Below are positions 1 through 13,400 of a stretch of DNA of 64,000 nucleotides, one piece after another. The number at the start of each line of letters is the position of its first letter. Positions within the stretch are counted from its first letter, which is position 1. The notes below the pieces were generated by a model. It worked only from the letters and a program-made list of their open reading frames with translations, did not search any database and was not told the origin of the DNA. This DNA comes from Pycnopodia helianthoides (taxonomy: Eukaryota > Echinodermata > Asteroidea > Forcipulatida > Asteriidae): positions 12,404,139 to 12,468,138 of the forward strand of contig CM063249.1 of the NCBI GenBank assembly GCA_032158295.1. The letters run 5' to 3'. The position numbers were made by a program, and so were the translations under genes.

Positions 1-415
1 GGCATTTCTTCTTTGTAAAGGCACCTCTGTTTTATGATTTCACTCTATCAGGGCCAGTTCATACTTCATGCTAATGCGGAACAATTTTCTGCCATCGGAA
101 AAAGGAGATTAGCGCAGAAGATTTTGACTGAGGTGAAAACAAAACTCAACAGATTTACGACGTCAAAAGTTATTCTTTTTGGCATGATGTATGAAATGAC
201 CTTTAACCCTGATAAAACATGAAGGAACTCAGATGAGGTCAATGTACCTCCAGAAATACATGAGGCCTCATCCACAAAACCTCACACGTGGCACCTCCTA
301 ATTGCCTCACACATAACACCTCTTTATGGCACCTTAATAATAGCAACAACACAGTAATAATACCTCTATGTTAACAGATACCTGATAATGGGACAAGTGA
401 CACCAACATGTATAC
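1..415. other. Sequence downstream of the PPM1E/F stop codon
   Basis: Presumably 3' UTR and downstream flank of the minus-strand phosphatase. I see no canonical AATAAA signal on the minus strand within this stretch, so the polyadenylation site may lie outside the window. No other gene is supported here. Confidence 0.4.
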
Positions 416-1494
416 CTAGGGATCTATGTTCGGAAACCTACTGATGCCATTGTATTTGGGCTTAATTTTCAGAATTCTTGCGAGTTCTAACTGACGGGAG
501 GACGACTTTGTGCGCTGCATGGATTTTGGCTTGATGGATATGGGCATTGATTTACTGTGAGTCACAGGAGCAGTCCGTTTCGAGGTGCTGTCCCTCTGAA
601 CTTGCTGCGACGATATCTCCAGATCGGACGTCGGCGTAATCAAGTCGCTGATCATCTTGTTTGTTTTGTTAATGTTCTTCACAGAGTGCGACTTGTTTAT
701 TCTACTGGTGGCTTTCCCGGCTCTCTTCGTCAACGGCAACGACTTGTGCCTGGTGACAGCGACAGTTTTCCTCTTGGGTATTTCATTCGGGGGGGTGGTG
801 GTGGTGGTGGTTTCTTGAGCTGGGGATCCGGATGACTCCGAGTGGTGAGTTGATTCCCCGGAGCTGGCTCGCTGCCTGGGATGTAACTGCTTTCTCTCCC
901 CCAGCTTCGGGCTTGGGCTCAGATTGATCCTGTTCCCAACGACAAGGTTGTTGCTCCCAGGATGCGAAAGCTGGCGCTTTATTCCCGCATCGCTCCCTGC
1001 TCTCCTTCGGTTGTTGTTGTTTGAATTTGTTTCTGAGTCCGTCGGCTCACTGGCGCCAGTTTCTTTGGCCTCTCCGCTTCCACCATCGGATTTTGACTCT
1101 CCATCCACCTGAGGTTTTTCTCCATCTTCTTTCTCCTCCTTTTTGGTGTCCTCTCCGTCTTCCTTATCCTTTGCCTCCTCCTCCTCATCTACTTCCCCAT
1201 CCACCGTTGCCTCTGCGTCTTTAGCGTCTCGCTCGATGGGATTCAGGAAGATGACAAGCACAGTGATGTTATCGTTGGAGCCACTGTTCTTGGCCTCGAC
1301 GACGAGCCGATGGGAGATGGTCTCCTTGTCGCTTCCGCTGTTGATGCCCTCTTGGATGATGCGGCAGACGTCTTTGGGCTCGACAACATCCCACAGACCA
1401 TCACAAGCAATGACGACGCAGTCCTCTGTGCCATTCAGCGGTAGGGTCTTGGAGTCGGCGTCGCTACTCACATAAGGCTTCTGATCAGGATCAC
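416..1494 (-). CDS. PPM1E/PPM1F: PPM1E/F exon 7 (end of domain plus long tail)
   Basis: Acceptor TACTCAG before 1494, stop at 418-416. Encodes residues 312-670. The first 86 residues finish the phosphatase fold ([19 protein letters not shown]). The rest is low complexity: an acidic Glu/Asp/Lys stretch, an Asn run followed by Arg-Arg-Arg, a Thr run, then basic Ser/Thr-rich sequence with possible nuclear-localisation or phosphorylation sites. No second domain is recognised. Confidence 0.92.
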
Positions 1495-4400
1495 CTGAGT
1501 ACATAAAAACAACCAAAGTTTCCATTCATCAAGAAAATTTATTTGGCTAGAAAGTGACCCACCCTTGAGACACTCCCTCATAAGCAGTCTGCTGTGCATG
1601 CCTTCAACAGGTATGTCAGCTGTAGATACACAATTAACAAACAAGATTCTACTCACCGATTGCCCTTGATACAGCGAGTGTACCGTTGACTCTCCAGACA
1701 CCAAAAAACAAGACACATCCCCCGAGCTTCTCAATACGTTGTTTCTCATCCTAGTCCAAGACAGAAAGAGATTTAAAGATCTTCATCGATTTTACAGATA
1801 CAATTATGATACACTAATGTCCTACATAATTCCAATAAGAATTCTCCTATTGACTGGTACCAAGGACTGCCCCAAAGTACCATACCTTCCAGGCTGGCAT
1901 TGGGTGCATGGGTTTCTTCTGTTTGTGCAGCCGGTGTTGTGTGGAAACCCTGTGGCTTGTGTACTGTGGACTTTGTCTCCAGTCTCCTTTTGAATTTGTG
2001 GCTCGGGCCAGTTGTGCAGGAGAGTATACCGATTGACATTAATAATTATTAATAATGGTAACTGACTGTGCAAGAATTGTGTGAATTTTCAAACACTTAG
2101 TCCCCCTGTTTAAGTAAGTGACTTTTTTTTATGTGGGAACCCAAGGTTTTGACAACTCTTTGATTAAGCACGAGACTTGCTTGGTTTTTAATCAAACAGA
2201 ACATATACGGTGCAGAGCAATCCAAGACAAACTTCCTTTTGTTCGTGATGTTTCAAGCAGAAAACTAATCTAAAATATGCCTGATTGGAAAAATATGTTA
2301 ATATATTACTCCTGATAAAAGCTGTTTCTTGAAATAGTTTCAAGAATACCACTTTTAGCAGTGGCATCTTTATAGACGACTTGATTTTGGGTATTGAGCT
2401 GAGTCAAGTGTTCTGATGTTTAGCCAGTGGTTCACTGGCTAATCATGCAAGGACCTTGATAAAACTCCTGCATGTCTTTACGCATACCGTTTGTGCATTC
2501 AACAAATTATACAGGGCCCATCGTTCTTTGCACGTAAAGATGGCAGACTTTACACTGTGTGATATCAAGTGGGAACTGTCTCTATATACTTCAGCTGTCT
2601 GTCGATGGAATCCGTCTCCACAGTGAATTGCCCAAGCATGGCACAACAGGATGAACGAGCAGAGTATACTGTTCGAAACGTCGAAACCACACTGGCTCTT
2701 TTTCAGAGCCACCACTCCCTCACAAGAGATTTACACATGGTTGTACCCAAAGTTGACTATTTATTTTTTAGTTCCTTCTTAGGATGAACCCAGTCTGGCA
2801 GTTCACGACAAGAACTCTCAGATTGGCATTCTTCAGAGCTCCAGTTGAATCTTGGTCGCCCCAATTTGGGAGTCAATGCCCCCCCACGTGTTTTACAGTG
2901 TCGGTGTCGATATTAGGCCATGCTGCGTTTACATGTTTACTATATTTTTTTTGCGTACATTTTGACTTCCGAAATGCGGGGGGGGGGGGGGGGGGGGTCA
3001 ATATTTATTTAAAAAAAATACTTCCTTGCTTACCGGTCGTTCTGGTTTGTGGGGTTCCATCAGAGTGACTGGCTCTCCATCCCGCATGAGCATCACCTGC
3101 GAGTCTCCAAGCCAGGATATATGAAGTTTGTCAGGCTCAATGATCGCAACGACACCTGTTGTCCCACTCCCGAGACCCTAACAAAAAAATAGTATCAAGA
3201 TCTCGGTTAGGTAGAGCTTAAATCGGGATCATTCACAAACTATACCATTAGGCATGATATGTGGCCATTGGAAAAAAGGTAGGAAAATTTGATTTCAGAG
3301 TTCAAGGGCTGACATGTACGTTCGTATAGACCCCTAGCACAACGAGCATCGTACTCACAAGCGCCTATCCTGGGTGTCATTTTGGGTGTCAAAATCGTAT
3401 ACAAACATGCACAAAAGAGAGTTGACACCCAAAATGACGCACATTGTTCAGAGGTGCATTCCGCGTTGTGTAAGGGGTCTATATAAATCAATAGCTCCCC
3501 CTTGCATAACGCGAGACGCTACAGGTAGGCTGAGGTCACGCGCACGTTTTTACGCACAAAGAACAGCTATCGTCCAATGATCTGCATCCTTTTGAGAGTG
3601 TGACGTCAGATGCAAGGGGTCTATATGGTATGGGTTTTTGAAAAATACTTTTCAGGCTTTTAAAAATGATATTGCTGATATTCCTGAGGGCCAAAAAATC
3701 AGAAATCAGACACAAGTAGGAAGAATATGATGGCTGTACCATTATTTATTTATTTATCTTTTAAAGACACTGGACACCTTTGGTAATTGTCAAAGACCAG
3801 TCTTCTCACTTGGTGTATCTCAACATATGCACAAAATAATAAACCTGTCAAAATTTGAACTCAATTGGTCGTCGAAGTTGTGAGATAATAATGGAAGAAA
3901 AAACACCCTTGTCACATGAAGTTGTGTCCTCACGCGTGAGGTCTCAAAATCAATTCATATATTTTACTGAGAAATTACTTCTTTCTCAAAAACTACATTA
4001 CTTTAGAGGGAGCCGTTTCTCACAATGTTTTATACTATCAACAGCTCTCCATTGCTCGTTACCAAGTAAGTTTTTATGCTAACAATTATTTTGAGTAATT
4101 ACCAATAGTGTCCAGTGCCTTTAAATAGATGTCAAAATGGAATCAGGGATAACGAATACTAATTGTGTTTTACCCATACATTGATGTGCGTAACGCACTG
4201 CATCCTCAGTACTTCTTTTGATTTTAGCATCGTTATTTTAACAGAATGTGCATCTGTTCAAAATGTAATGGGTGCTGTAGTATATTCCAGCACCTCCCAC
4301 TCAAAAATTTGAACCCACAGCACCCCTCATTCTCGCGGGCCTGAGTGGGTTTTGGCTTTACTTGAGGTGTCTGCGTACCTTAAAAACAACAACAAATCAA

Positions 4401-7400
4401 GGACTTTACCTCTCTGCGAGCCTTTCTTAAGAAGCCCTCGTCGGTGATCTGGAATGATTTTGCGAGTGCTTGGGAGGGGTCCTCCAGGAAGCAGTCTTGC
4501 CTGACGGCGTTGCAGTGGAGATGCTGACAGGCGTACATGGCCGCGTCGGTGCCGCCATGCCCGTCGTACACTGCGTAGAAGGACCTGGGTTTGTCATTCT
4601 GTGGATTCATAAGTTTACAAAATGATTCTGCATTATAAATTTAACAAAAATGTACACCATAACACCGTTCATGACAACAAAAATATTTCAATGAGAAAGA
4701 TCAGACGATTTAAGGTAAATTTCTAGATTTATAGAGATAAATCCTTAAAAGTCCTTAAAAATAAAGGGGGAAAAAAAAGGTCCTTACCCCAAGATTAAAA
4801 AGGGTGTTTAGGTCTGGAATGATGACGTGTTTGTCTTCCATACGTTTCCTCGTGTTCTTCACGGCGTACTGCGACGCTGGGTGAAGCTTGGAGGGGAGTG
4901 TGAGGGCCGGTAGATCCGTCTTCCATCGCTCGCAAAGATCATTTATCGTCGTCCAGACCAACGGGAATATCTGCCCGGCGTCATATACTGTGAAACGGAT
5001 TGAGATGAGGAAAGATACTTGATAAAAGTAAACTTACATGTCAAAGTAAACCTTTACAAATTTCTGATGACTTATTGATTTCAATGGATACAGGGAGGGC
5101 AGAGATGCCAACATTTGCATCTTGCAGTCAGACAGATTTTTGTAGAACATTCAGGGAGATATTTAAAAAACATTCAACGTAAATAAGAAAAAAGTTTCCC
5201 TAATCAGGGAGATTTTCAAATTTGTTCATCAAAACATGGAAAGATTGGTTTATTTTCAGGCAGCTTTCTGCAGAATCAGAGAGAGTTGGCAGCTTTGCTG
5301 TCAGGGCTTGAAATACCCACTGGACCACCGGCCAGAGCCCAGTCATTTGGGCACTGGGCCAGTCACCCTCCAACTGCACAAGTCCTGCAGTCTGGTGTCT
5401 TCCCAAGCATCTACATCCTCGGCTCAGGACTATAATGCCATTAGTGCAGTTTGTATGGATTTCATAACATTGCTTTTGCGTACTTTGGAGCTCCTGGTGA
5501 AGGGAGCTTATCGATCAATTGAGTGGCCGCCAAAGAAACTGTTGGCAAAACGAAACAGTAACTTTCTACGATTTTTAAAAAAAATTTGGGATTTGGATTT
5601 TTTGTTTTCATTTAATGCCCTTTTGATCATTATGGATATATGAAATTGAAATACATGTAGCACTGAGCTGACGACAGGTACTTGTAGATTCATTATTGTA
5701 AACTTAAGCTTTTCAAAACAAAAGACAGAAACTGCATTTTAGGCCTTGAAACAAACAACTCTGGTCCAGTGAGAGTTCTGAGCTACATACAGTGTAAGAC
5801 CTTTGGTCTAGTGGAGATTTTCTTGGCGATCAAGCCCTGACATGTTAACGTAAACGTACTTCTGAAACTTGTAACAAGAGGAAGTACAAAACTGTATATG
5901 TAGCTGAACATGTCATCCATGTACAGTCGGTTTCAATTTCCATTATTTTCCCCATTGATTAAACCCCAACCTCCAAGGGCCGACTGAATTATTGGGATCC
6001 TACTCTTGAAAATTGTATGGCCTGATTTTTTCGCCGAAACAAAACTTTTTTTTTTCCTCAAATTTTTCTCTGAAGAAATTTTGAAAGATGATTCTGTTTC
6101 AAAATGAGAAACATACACAAACTTTTGCATATACTATAGACAATGCATTAAATACGTGTAACAAGTATTAGTGCTTGCACATGGCTGATGGACGGGAGAT
6201 AATGTCAGGATCCCGATAATGAATCATTCTTAGTTTTTAATTAACTACCACTAAGCTCTGGCAGATTTGTTCATGCAGTGCGTGTACCATAAACAAAAAA
6301 GCTTGTAACGTTCCCAGATCTAAAACTAGCTGTATAAAATTCAAATCTAAATTTTGGCAAAACAAAGGACAGGAGTATACATGTGTATTACATGTAGGTC
6401 CAAAATCAGCGTAACTTTTTTAAGTATGTGTCTACACAAAAAGGGAAAAAAAGGGGAAAAAAGGCACAAAAAAACCTGGCTTATGATGCATGTAAGTAAC
6501 TAATTAAACCAGTGAGCCTGCTGGAATGGTGACGCCCACGCTGTACAACTCCAACAGATGGCCAGTCTCTTATACTCACGTGTACACGTCATATCTTCCT
6601 CATCACCGTAGCGCACCTCATCATTCACTACAAAGGTAGACAGATCCTTAGCGAGAACGGTGTCTACCGTTGCCCTGGCGATGGCCGCCGCTAACACGGG
6701 CGGTGCTTTACTGTAGTAATGAAACAGAACAGAATGATTAAGGAATGATGTTACATGTCAAGTCAGGATACTGGCATTTAGAATAAAAACGTGTGTACTT
6801 TCAGACCCAACTAAAACAATAAACCACAATTATTGTACTTTTTGACGACTTTCAGCTGCTTGCCTGGATGCAACAACATACATCAAGTAGAAGTCCTTTC
6901 TGTTTACTTAGATGGGACATGTAATTTCGTTCCTTTAACCCTAGTAGTAGCAGTGCCCTTAATAAAATAAAAGCAATGCCCTAAATTTCAGCTTTGAATA
7001 ACAATTTTTTATTTATTTAAACAAAATTGGAAATAACAGTTCCAGAAACAGTCAAGTCAAGGCAATGTTTAAAGGTGACTTCCTATTCTTTATGTGGGCA
7101 ACTTGAAGTTTCACAAAGGTCATTTAAAGGTTGCAATGTGGGTTGTAACCAATACATATTTTGCACATATTTTGTAAAAAAGGGCAAATTGCAAGGATTA
7201 CCCCCCCCCAACAAAACCCAAAACAAAACAAAAACCCACACACACAAAACACCGTCAACAACATTTTACAAAAGGTGCGCAGCTCATACATTGAGGTGTA
7301 CATACACCTATAATGTACATTTTCTAGGTATCTTTTAGACGGTAACTTCACACCTTTCAAATCCCCTAAACAACAACAAATTTTTAAAAAATAAACATCA

Positions 7401-10400
7401 AGAACGACGTGTACAAGAATTCCTTTGAAATTGCAGGCAGCCCACAAATGATTTGTTAACAAATGTGTGTACCTGTACTTTCTAAATCAGAAACTAGGTT
7501 CAAAGTTCAACGTATGTATGGCATTATCAGCACTCCATCTCTAGCCTACATACATGTAGTATAACCTGTATAGCTCCATGGTATAACCGCAGGCACCTGC
7601 AACTTAGGCACCTGCAATGCATTGTTGTCATTACAGAATAGTGTTCCTGGGTAATGTACCTGTATCCCCCCTTCACCCCATGCTGCATCGTCTCCATAGC
7701 AACTGTCAACAGAGACTGGCCCTAGATTTTATCCTTAGTAATGACTACAAACACTTTCATTGTAGATCACCATGGATGAGTAACCATCAGGAATGTAATG
7801 TTCCAAGCTTTCGTATTTTATTACTTTTTTTCCCCCCCCTGTTCCTTCCCTCCCCAAACTTACAGTTCTGCACATGAGGCCTCCAACTGAAAGTGCTTGA
7901 TTTGAAACCCTAACCTTCTGGTAAACACAACTTGTTAACAAGTTTGGTTTGGTGGACTTCTACATGTAGGCCGGCTTAACACGCTCTGTGTATCGGGAGT
8001 ACACTAGCGTTTGTTCCAGGCTAAGAGTCATTCATGGCATGGAACGATTTCATCCAGCACTTTTGCATAGAACTGAACAGATTTTGTGCACACAGAACGC
8101 TAATAATTGAGCAGCAAATGATGACCTTTAAGTAGCAACTGGTACATTTTGTGTAGCATTTTGCTATTCTATACAAGGGAAACTGGTTCCTGCCCGTAAA
8201 TTGAATCTTTAAGAGAGCAATGCTATTTCTATTTTGGGTCCTTCCATTGTAAAGTCTATCTAGGAACAAATTTTGAAGGGCACCAAGGCCAGAAACTAGG
8301 GCAACAGAGGCCATGACCTCTGTGGCCTCCATGTAATTCCAGGCCTGGTGTAGGTATTCTGCCCCAAAATATAGTTGTGATTGACCAAACTACATCTAGT
8401 TGGGATCTGCCAAACTCATAGTTGGTCGTTACATACACTAAACTGTTCCTATAGTTGGGGCACATGTAGTCCCCTACTATCACAGGTACCTCATCAAACA
8501 TCAAGGACTGAACTTTACAGATTTGCAGATCACTACTTGATAGTTACATGTGCTGTTTGTTTAAATTCATGTCAAAGAGCAATGGCTAGATCATTACAAT
8601 GTACACACATTGACATTAAACAAACATAAATTATGTATTCAGTCAACCACAAAGGTGGACTTATGCCCCAGTAAACTTTACAAGTTGAATCTAAACAGTA
8701 TTTAGGTACACTGTACGTTGACATCAAGTACACTTATTTTCTTTAACATGACGTGAAGTTCATGTACATTTAGGCCGAGTAAAAAAAGAAACATGTTTAG
8801 CGTCCGGGTTTCTAAAAAAAAGGAAGGAGAAGGGCTTTTATTTTTATTTTAAGATGGCCGCCATTCTTTTTTAAATTTCGAATATCCATTGTTTTTTCTA
8901 CTGTTCCAACACACAATAGATAAGAAACATGTTGGACAAGACATTGAACATGTCCGGACTTTTTCAAAAAGAGGAGGAGACAGGGCGCAAACTATTTTAC
9001 TATTTTCAATTTTTTTTGCTATTTTTTCCAAATGCTAAATATGGCTGGCCAAGGTATATTTGTTCACAGATTTTGTGCTATTTTAGTGTACTGATGCAAT
9101 GTATGACAAAACAAATGATTTGTATCACTTTAGTCAAATTTTCCTCTTTTTTTTTTTTTTTTTTTTTATAGAAAAAGTTTAAAAAAAGGAGGCGGGCCAA
9201 AAAGGAGCAGCTGGACGCTAAACATGTTTGTTTTTTTACTCGGCCTTACTGTATTTACAAATAAAAAAAGCTAATCATCATGAAAACAATGTCTACTGTA
9301 ATATAATAGTACCCCACTTGGGGACACACAGTGTCAGGTTGGCACTCTTTCTGGGCAATAATTATTCATTTTTGAACAGACAACTACATGCATTGTATGG
9401 GAAAAAAAAGTATTAGCCTGTTTGAGTTCTGTCAAATTCGTTGAGGGACTGGTCGGTGAACCACTTGGCTGCATCACAGACAGATTAGAACGCTTTGATG
9501 CAGCCCATGGCCAAAACCCGAGGGAAATTGGGCCCAGATCGCTTCTTCAAACAGTGATTCTTCTGCGCTTGTCCTGTCAAATTTCCATTGCCCAGGGGCC
9601 GAATTTCACAGGGCTGCTCGAGCACAAAAAAGCAACTCAGTCACAGCAGAAGAAGCCGGTTACCAGCCGAAAAACAATATCACACACACCGTCTGCGACT
9701 GGTTTCCTGCTAATGTTTGCTTAGCAGAAGATTTGTAGGCAATATTTTCTGCTTAAGCACCTCTACAAAATTTGGCCCTGCTGAAATTATGAGGCGCTTC
9801 CTTATCCTCAACTCCACCCCCCCTCTCCAAACAGGGAAGATAGAAAGGAAAGAAGAAAGAGGGAGCAAGACACACCTAACACACACACACGCAAAGGTTC
9901 ATTGCTCCCTCAGGCTCCTGACCATAGTCTAGATATATCGGCAGGGAAGATGCGCCGTCATCTCCAGGCCAGGTTTTTGATCAAGGTGTGTACTCACTGA
10001 ACATATGTGCAGACGCATGCGGCCTCTTTTTAAGTCAAGACGATACGTGCCTGTGCATTTATACAGATATTTTATGCGTACAAAATGCAGGTGTGCCGAA
10101 TGGAATGCATGCATGCATAAATTCATAGCGCACTATACTTTTATAAAGAGGACGTTCAGGTTTGTTGAACCAAGAAGAGAGGCAATCACTGCTGAGCCAA
10201 TAATAGTTTCTTGGATTTCCTTGGTTTTTTTGGTTTTTCTTCAATACTTTGCCCAAACCACACTTATAACTGTCTGTGCCGTTAATCTTCAACGGGAACA
10301 ACAGGGCTCGAATTTGACACTGGCCCACAGAACCGAGGCCAGTGATTTTAGCATTGGGCCAGTAAACTCATGACGGACAAGTCCGGCGGTCTTGTGGTTT

Positions 10401-13400
10401 CAATTCAATAACAATTCTTGTACATGCACCTCACCATATGTCTTGAACAGAAACAAATAATGTTCAAATGTTGACTTGGAGTATAATGACTTGAAATAAA
10501 ACTTACATGTAATACCCTTGAAGACAAATGAGTTAAATCTTCTCATATGTCTTGTGCTTGTTCAATTCTCAGTTTGAATCTGGTCTTGTAAAATTAGTTC
10601 TGGTCCAGTAAACATTTTGTGATACAAGTCCTGTGGTCTTGTGGATTTTTCCCCCAAAATTCGAGCCCTGAACAATGTCAATTAAATGATTTCATGAAAT
10701 CACACACTCCAGGATGAGATGCAAGTATTTTTCTCTGTGCACATTTGTATACAAACAATTCAGGGTTTCTCCCCAGCAGGATTTGACAACACTGTGGGGC
10801 GATCTGAATCAAAATTTTGGAAGTTTGACCGAAGCACGCTGAATTGAATTAAGGACCTCGAAATGTTTTCTACGATATATAGATAGGTTGCAGTATGACG
10901 TAAATCGGCCATCTTTACGGGCAGTTTGGAACAAACAGTCGTGCGTTTCGTGTGAGAACGGCGTGCAACACGCGCGCATTTCACGAAACTCATTGCAGGA
11001 TTGGTCAGTGAACAACGCGGGTGGGTTAATAAGTTGAGCGTTTGACGCACCTGCAAGCCAAGATGCAATTTGCCCGTAAAGATGGCGTCTACTGGGAACT
11101 ATCTATACAAACAATTCAGGGTTTCTCCCCAGGATTTGCCAACACTGTGGGGCGATCTGAATCAAAATTTTGGAAGTTTGACCGAAGCACGCTGAAATTG
11201 AATTAAGGACCTTGAAATGTTTTCTACGATATATCGACGATATTTACCCAACGATATATCGCCAGTCAAAATTTACGATATCATCCAGGGCTAGTGGTGT
11301 TTATCGTTGGTTTTAGAAGCCCTACCGTGCAACCTGGGGGGTATTCTCAATCAGTGTTCTGCCCACAGTGGTCGGTGCCGGAAAACCCGCCCGACACTCA
11401 GGATTCCCCAACCACCACTGGCAGAATTTTCTCTGTTTCCAACCACCACACATTTTCAAAATTTTTTGAATTACGCTTGCAATTTCTTTTCAAAGTTTTT
11501 CAACAAAATGTAAAATTGGGTATTTACCAGTAAAAATGGTATCCGAAGCCATTATCTTTGAGTACTTCATTGATTTGAGTCTATTTATATGATCTACCGT
11601 GTAACTGATCCATCTCGCAATGGTTTCCAGGGAAACATTTTTCCACCACTAAAGAAATCCTTGGCAGAACCCTGCTCAATGGTTTAATTGTTATGATTTT
11701 GTTATAATTTTGTGAATTTGATCTCAATTCCCCCTTAAAAAAAAAATTAATAAATTACAAATACAATAATGATAATGTTGCATATCGGCGACAATTTGCG
11801 CAGTTTGTTATGCAATTTTTCGCGTAGTGGCCTGAAACACTACATGCAGCTTGTGCATGGGAAAACCCTGTACAATGTTCATCATTAAGATCTGAATGCG
11901 CATGCATGAAATTGTCAAGGAACCCCTATGCCTAATTAATGGAAGGTATGTACCCGTTTGTACTTTACCTGAACCAATGATTACACGTGATGCATCTCTA
12001 TTGAACTGAAACAAACATCTAAATTTGTCATTTCAAAACCATACATTGATACGTACATTTACCTTTCACTTTCACGTGGTTACATGTACAGCACTATATC
12101 CACAATGTACCTGTTATCTGAATATGAAGTACATTCGTAAAAAAAATATACGTGTAGGCCGGTCTACATATGTTCAAGTACATGTGCGTACAAAAGACAT
12201 GGAATTTCATGAAGGCTGCTCAAGACATTGCTACCATAGACCTTTCTACTGCAACGTTACAGCCCGAGTTTTTGTCAACCAAGGTTGGAAAACTATGGGA
12301 AGCCATAAATGCAAAGCAAAAACAGTTAGCCACAGTTTGTAACATTTGCTCCACATATATTCAAAAATAGTAGCTGAATTGTGGTAACAAAGCAACCAAT
12401 CATGGGATGTATTCTTTTTAATTGAATGTTTGCAGAAATGTTGAATTTGGTCACAACATCTGTCAACATGATTAATCAGCCCTCCTGCCAACCAGCCCCG
12501 GGTTTGTTTATCAACAATGGAAACATCCATTGCCTAGGCCCTTTTTACGTGGGCTGCCTGTGCACACAAGTTACTTACAATTAACACAAAAAATCTTTCT
12601 AAGAAAGACAGGGTCAGGAGTCAAAATCCACATGTTATGTTTGTCAAAACAAACCATAGATGTATACAAATTACAAGTACAGGCCCCATACTCCACATGA
12701 AGACAAACAAGGCCATTACCTCCATGTCCTTGGTCATTGCCTTGGTGCCCCTTGAAAGTTCCAGAACAAAAAATCTTCACTTTCCTTTGCAGAGGTGCCA
12801 CTTTCTGAGCAAAATCTCCCTTGCCTGTTGCAAGAACGAAGTATACTAGAGGCCTGCATGTTGTACATGTCAAGCATGTAGACACTAAAGATTACAAGTT
12901 ACATGTACTGTACAAACACGATGTACATGTATGTCACGTGTAAACCCCTTGCTCTACGGTAAAACACATGATAACACCCAGTACTAATGGTCCCACTGAC
13001 AAAAATGTAAAATACAGTAGTTTGCTAAATTATGACATCAAACCATGATCAATCCAACCACTTGCAGTTCAAGTAAATGAACATGTTTACAAGTACATTC
13101 AAACAGTTCATTAGAGTGTATGTACCAGGGCTTGAAGCACCCAGCGTTCTCCCTCAACACTGGTCCGCTGGCCAAATGCTAACTAGTTGAAACACCCCTG
13201 GACCAGTCAAAATTCTTTCAAGCGGCCTGGCTGGCTAGTTCAGTGATGAAAAGCATCCCTATTTTATAAGAAATACGGACCAGTGAAAAAGCTGGCGGAC
13301 TAGTACGTGTAAAACAACAAGCTACCTGGTCCTGCTGGCTAGTTACTGAAAAAGTTCAGTGCGAACCCTAAACACTCACTGCGCCGATAGCCCTCATGCA

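Noticed and set aside
1143..1475. Plus-strand Ser-rich frame opposite PPM1E/F exon 7
   Set aside because: Antisense shadow of the phosphatase tail (Glu/Asp codons read as Ser/Leu).
2978..2997. G homopolymer considered as a G-quadruplex regulator
   Set aside because: A single run in an intron, likely a homopolymer of uncertain length; no supporting G-tract pattern.
9422..10373. Several 70-120 codon plus-strand frames
   Set aside because: Fall in foldback and dispersed repeats within PPM1E/F intron 1, with no homology or splice logic.
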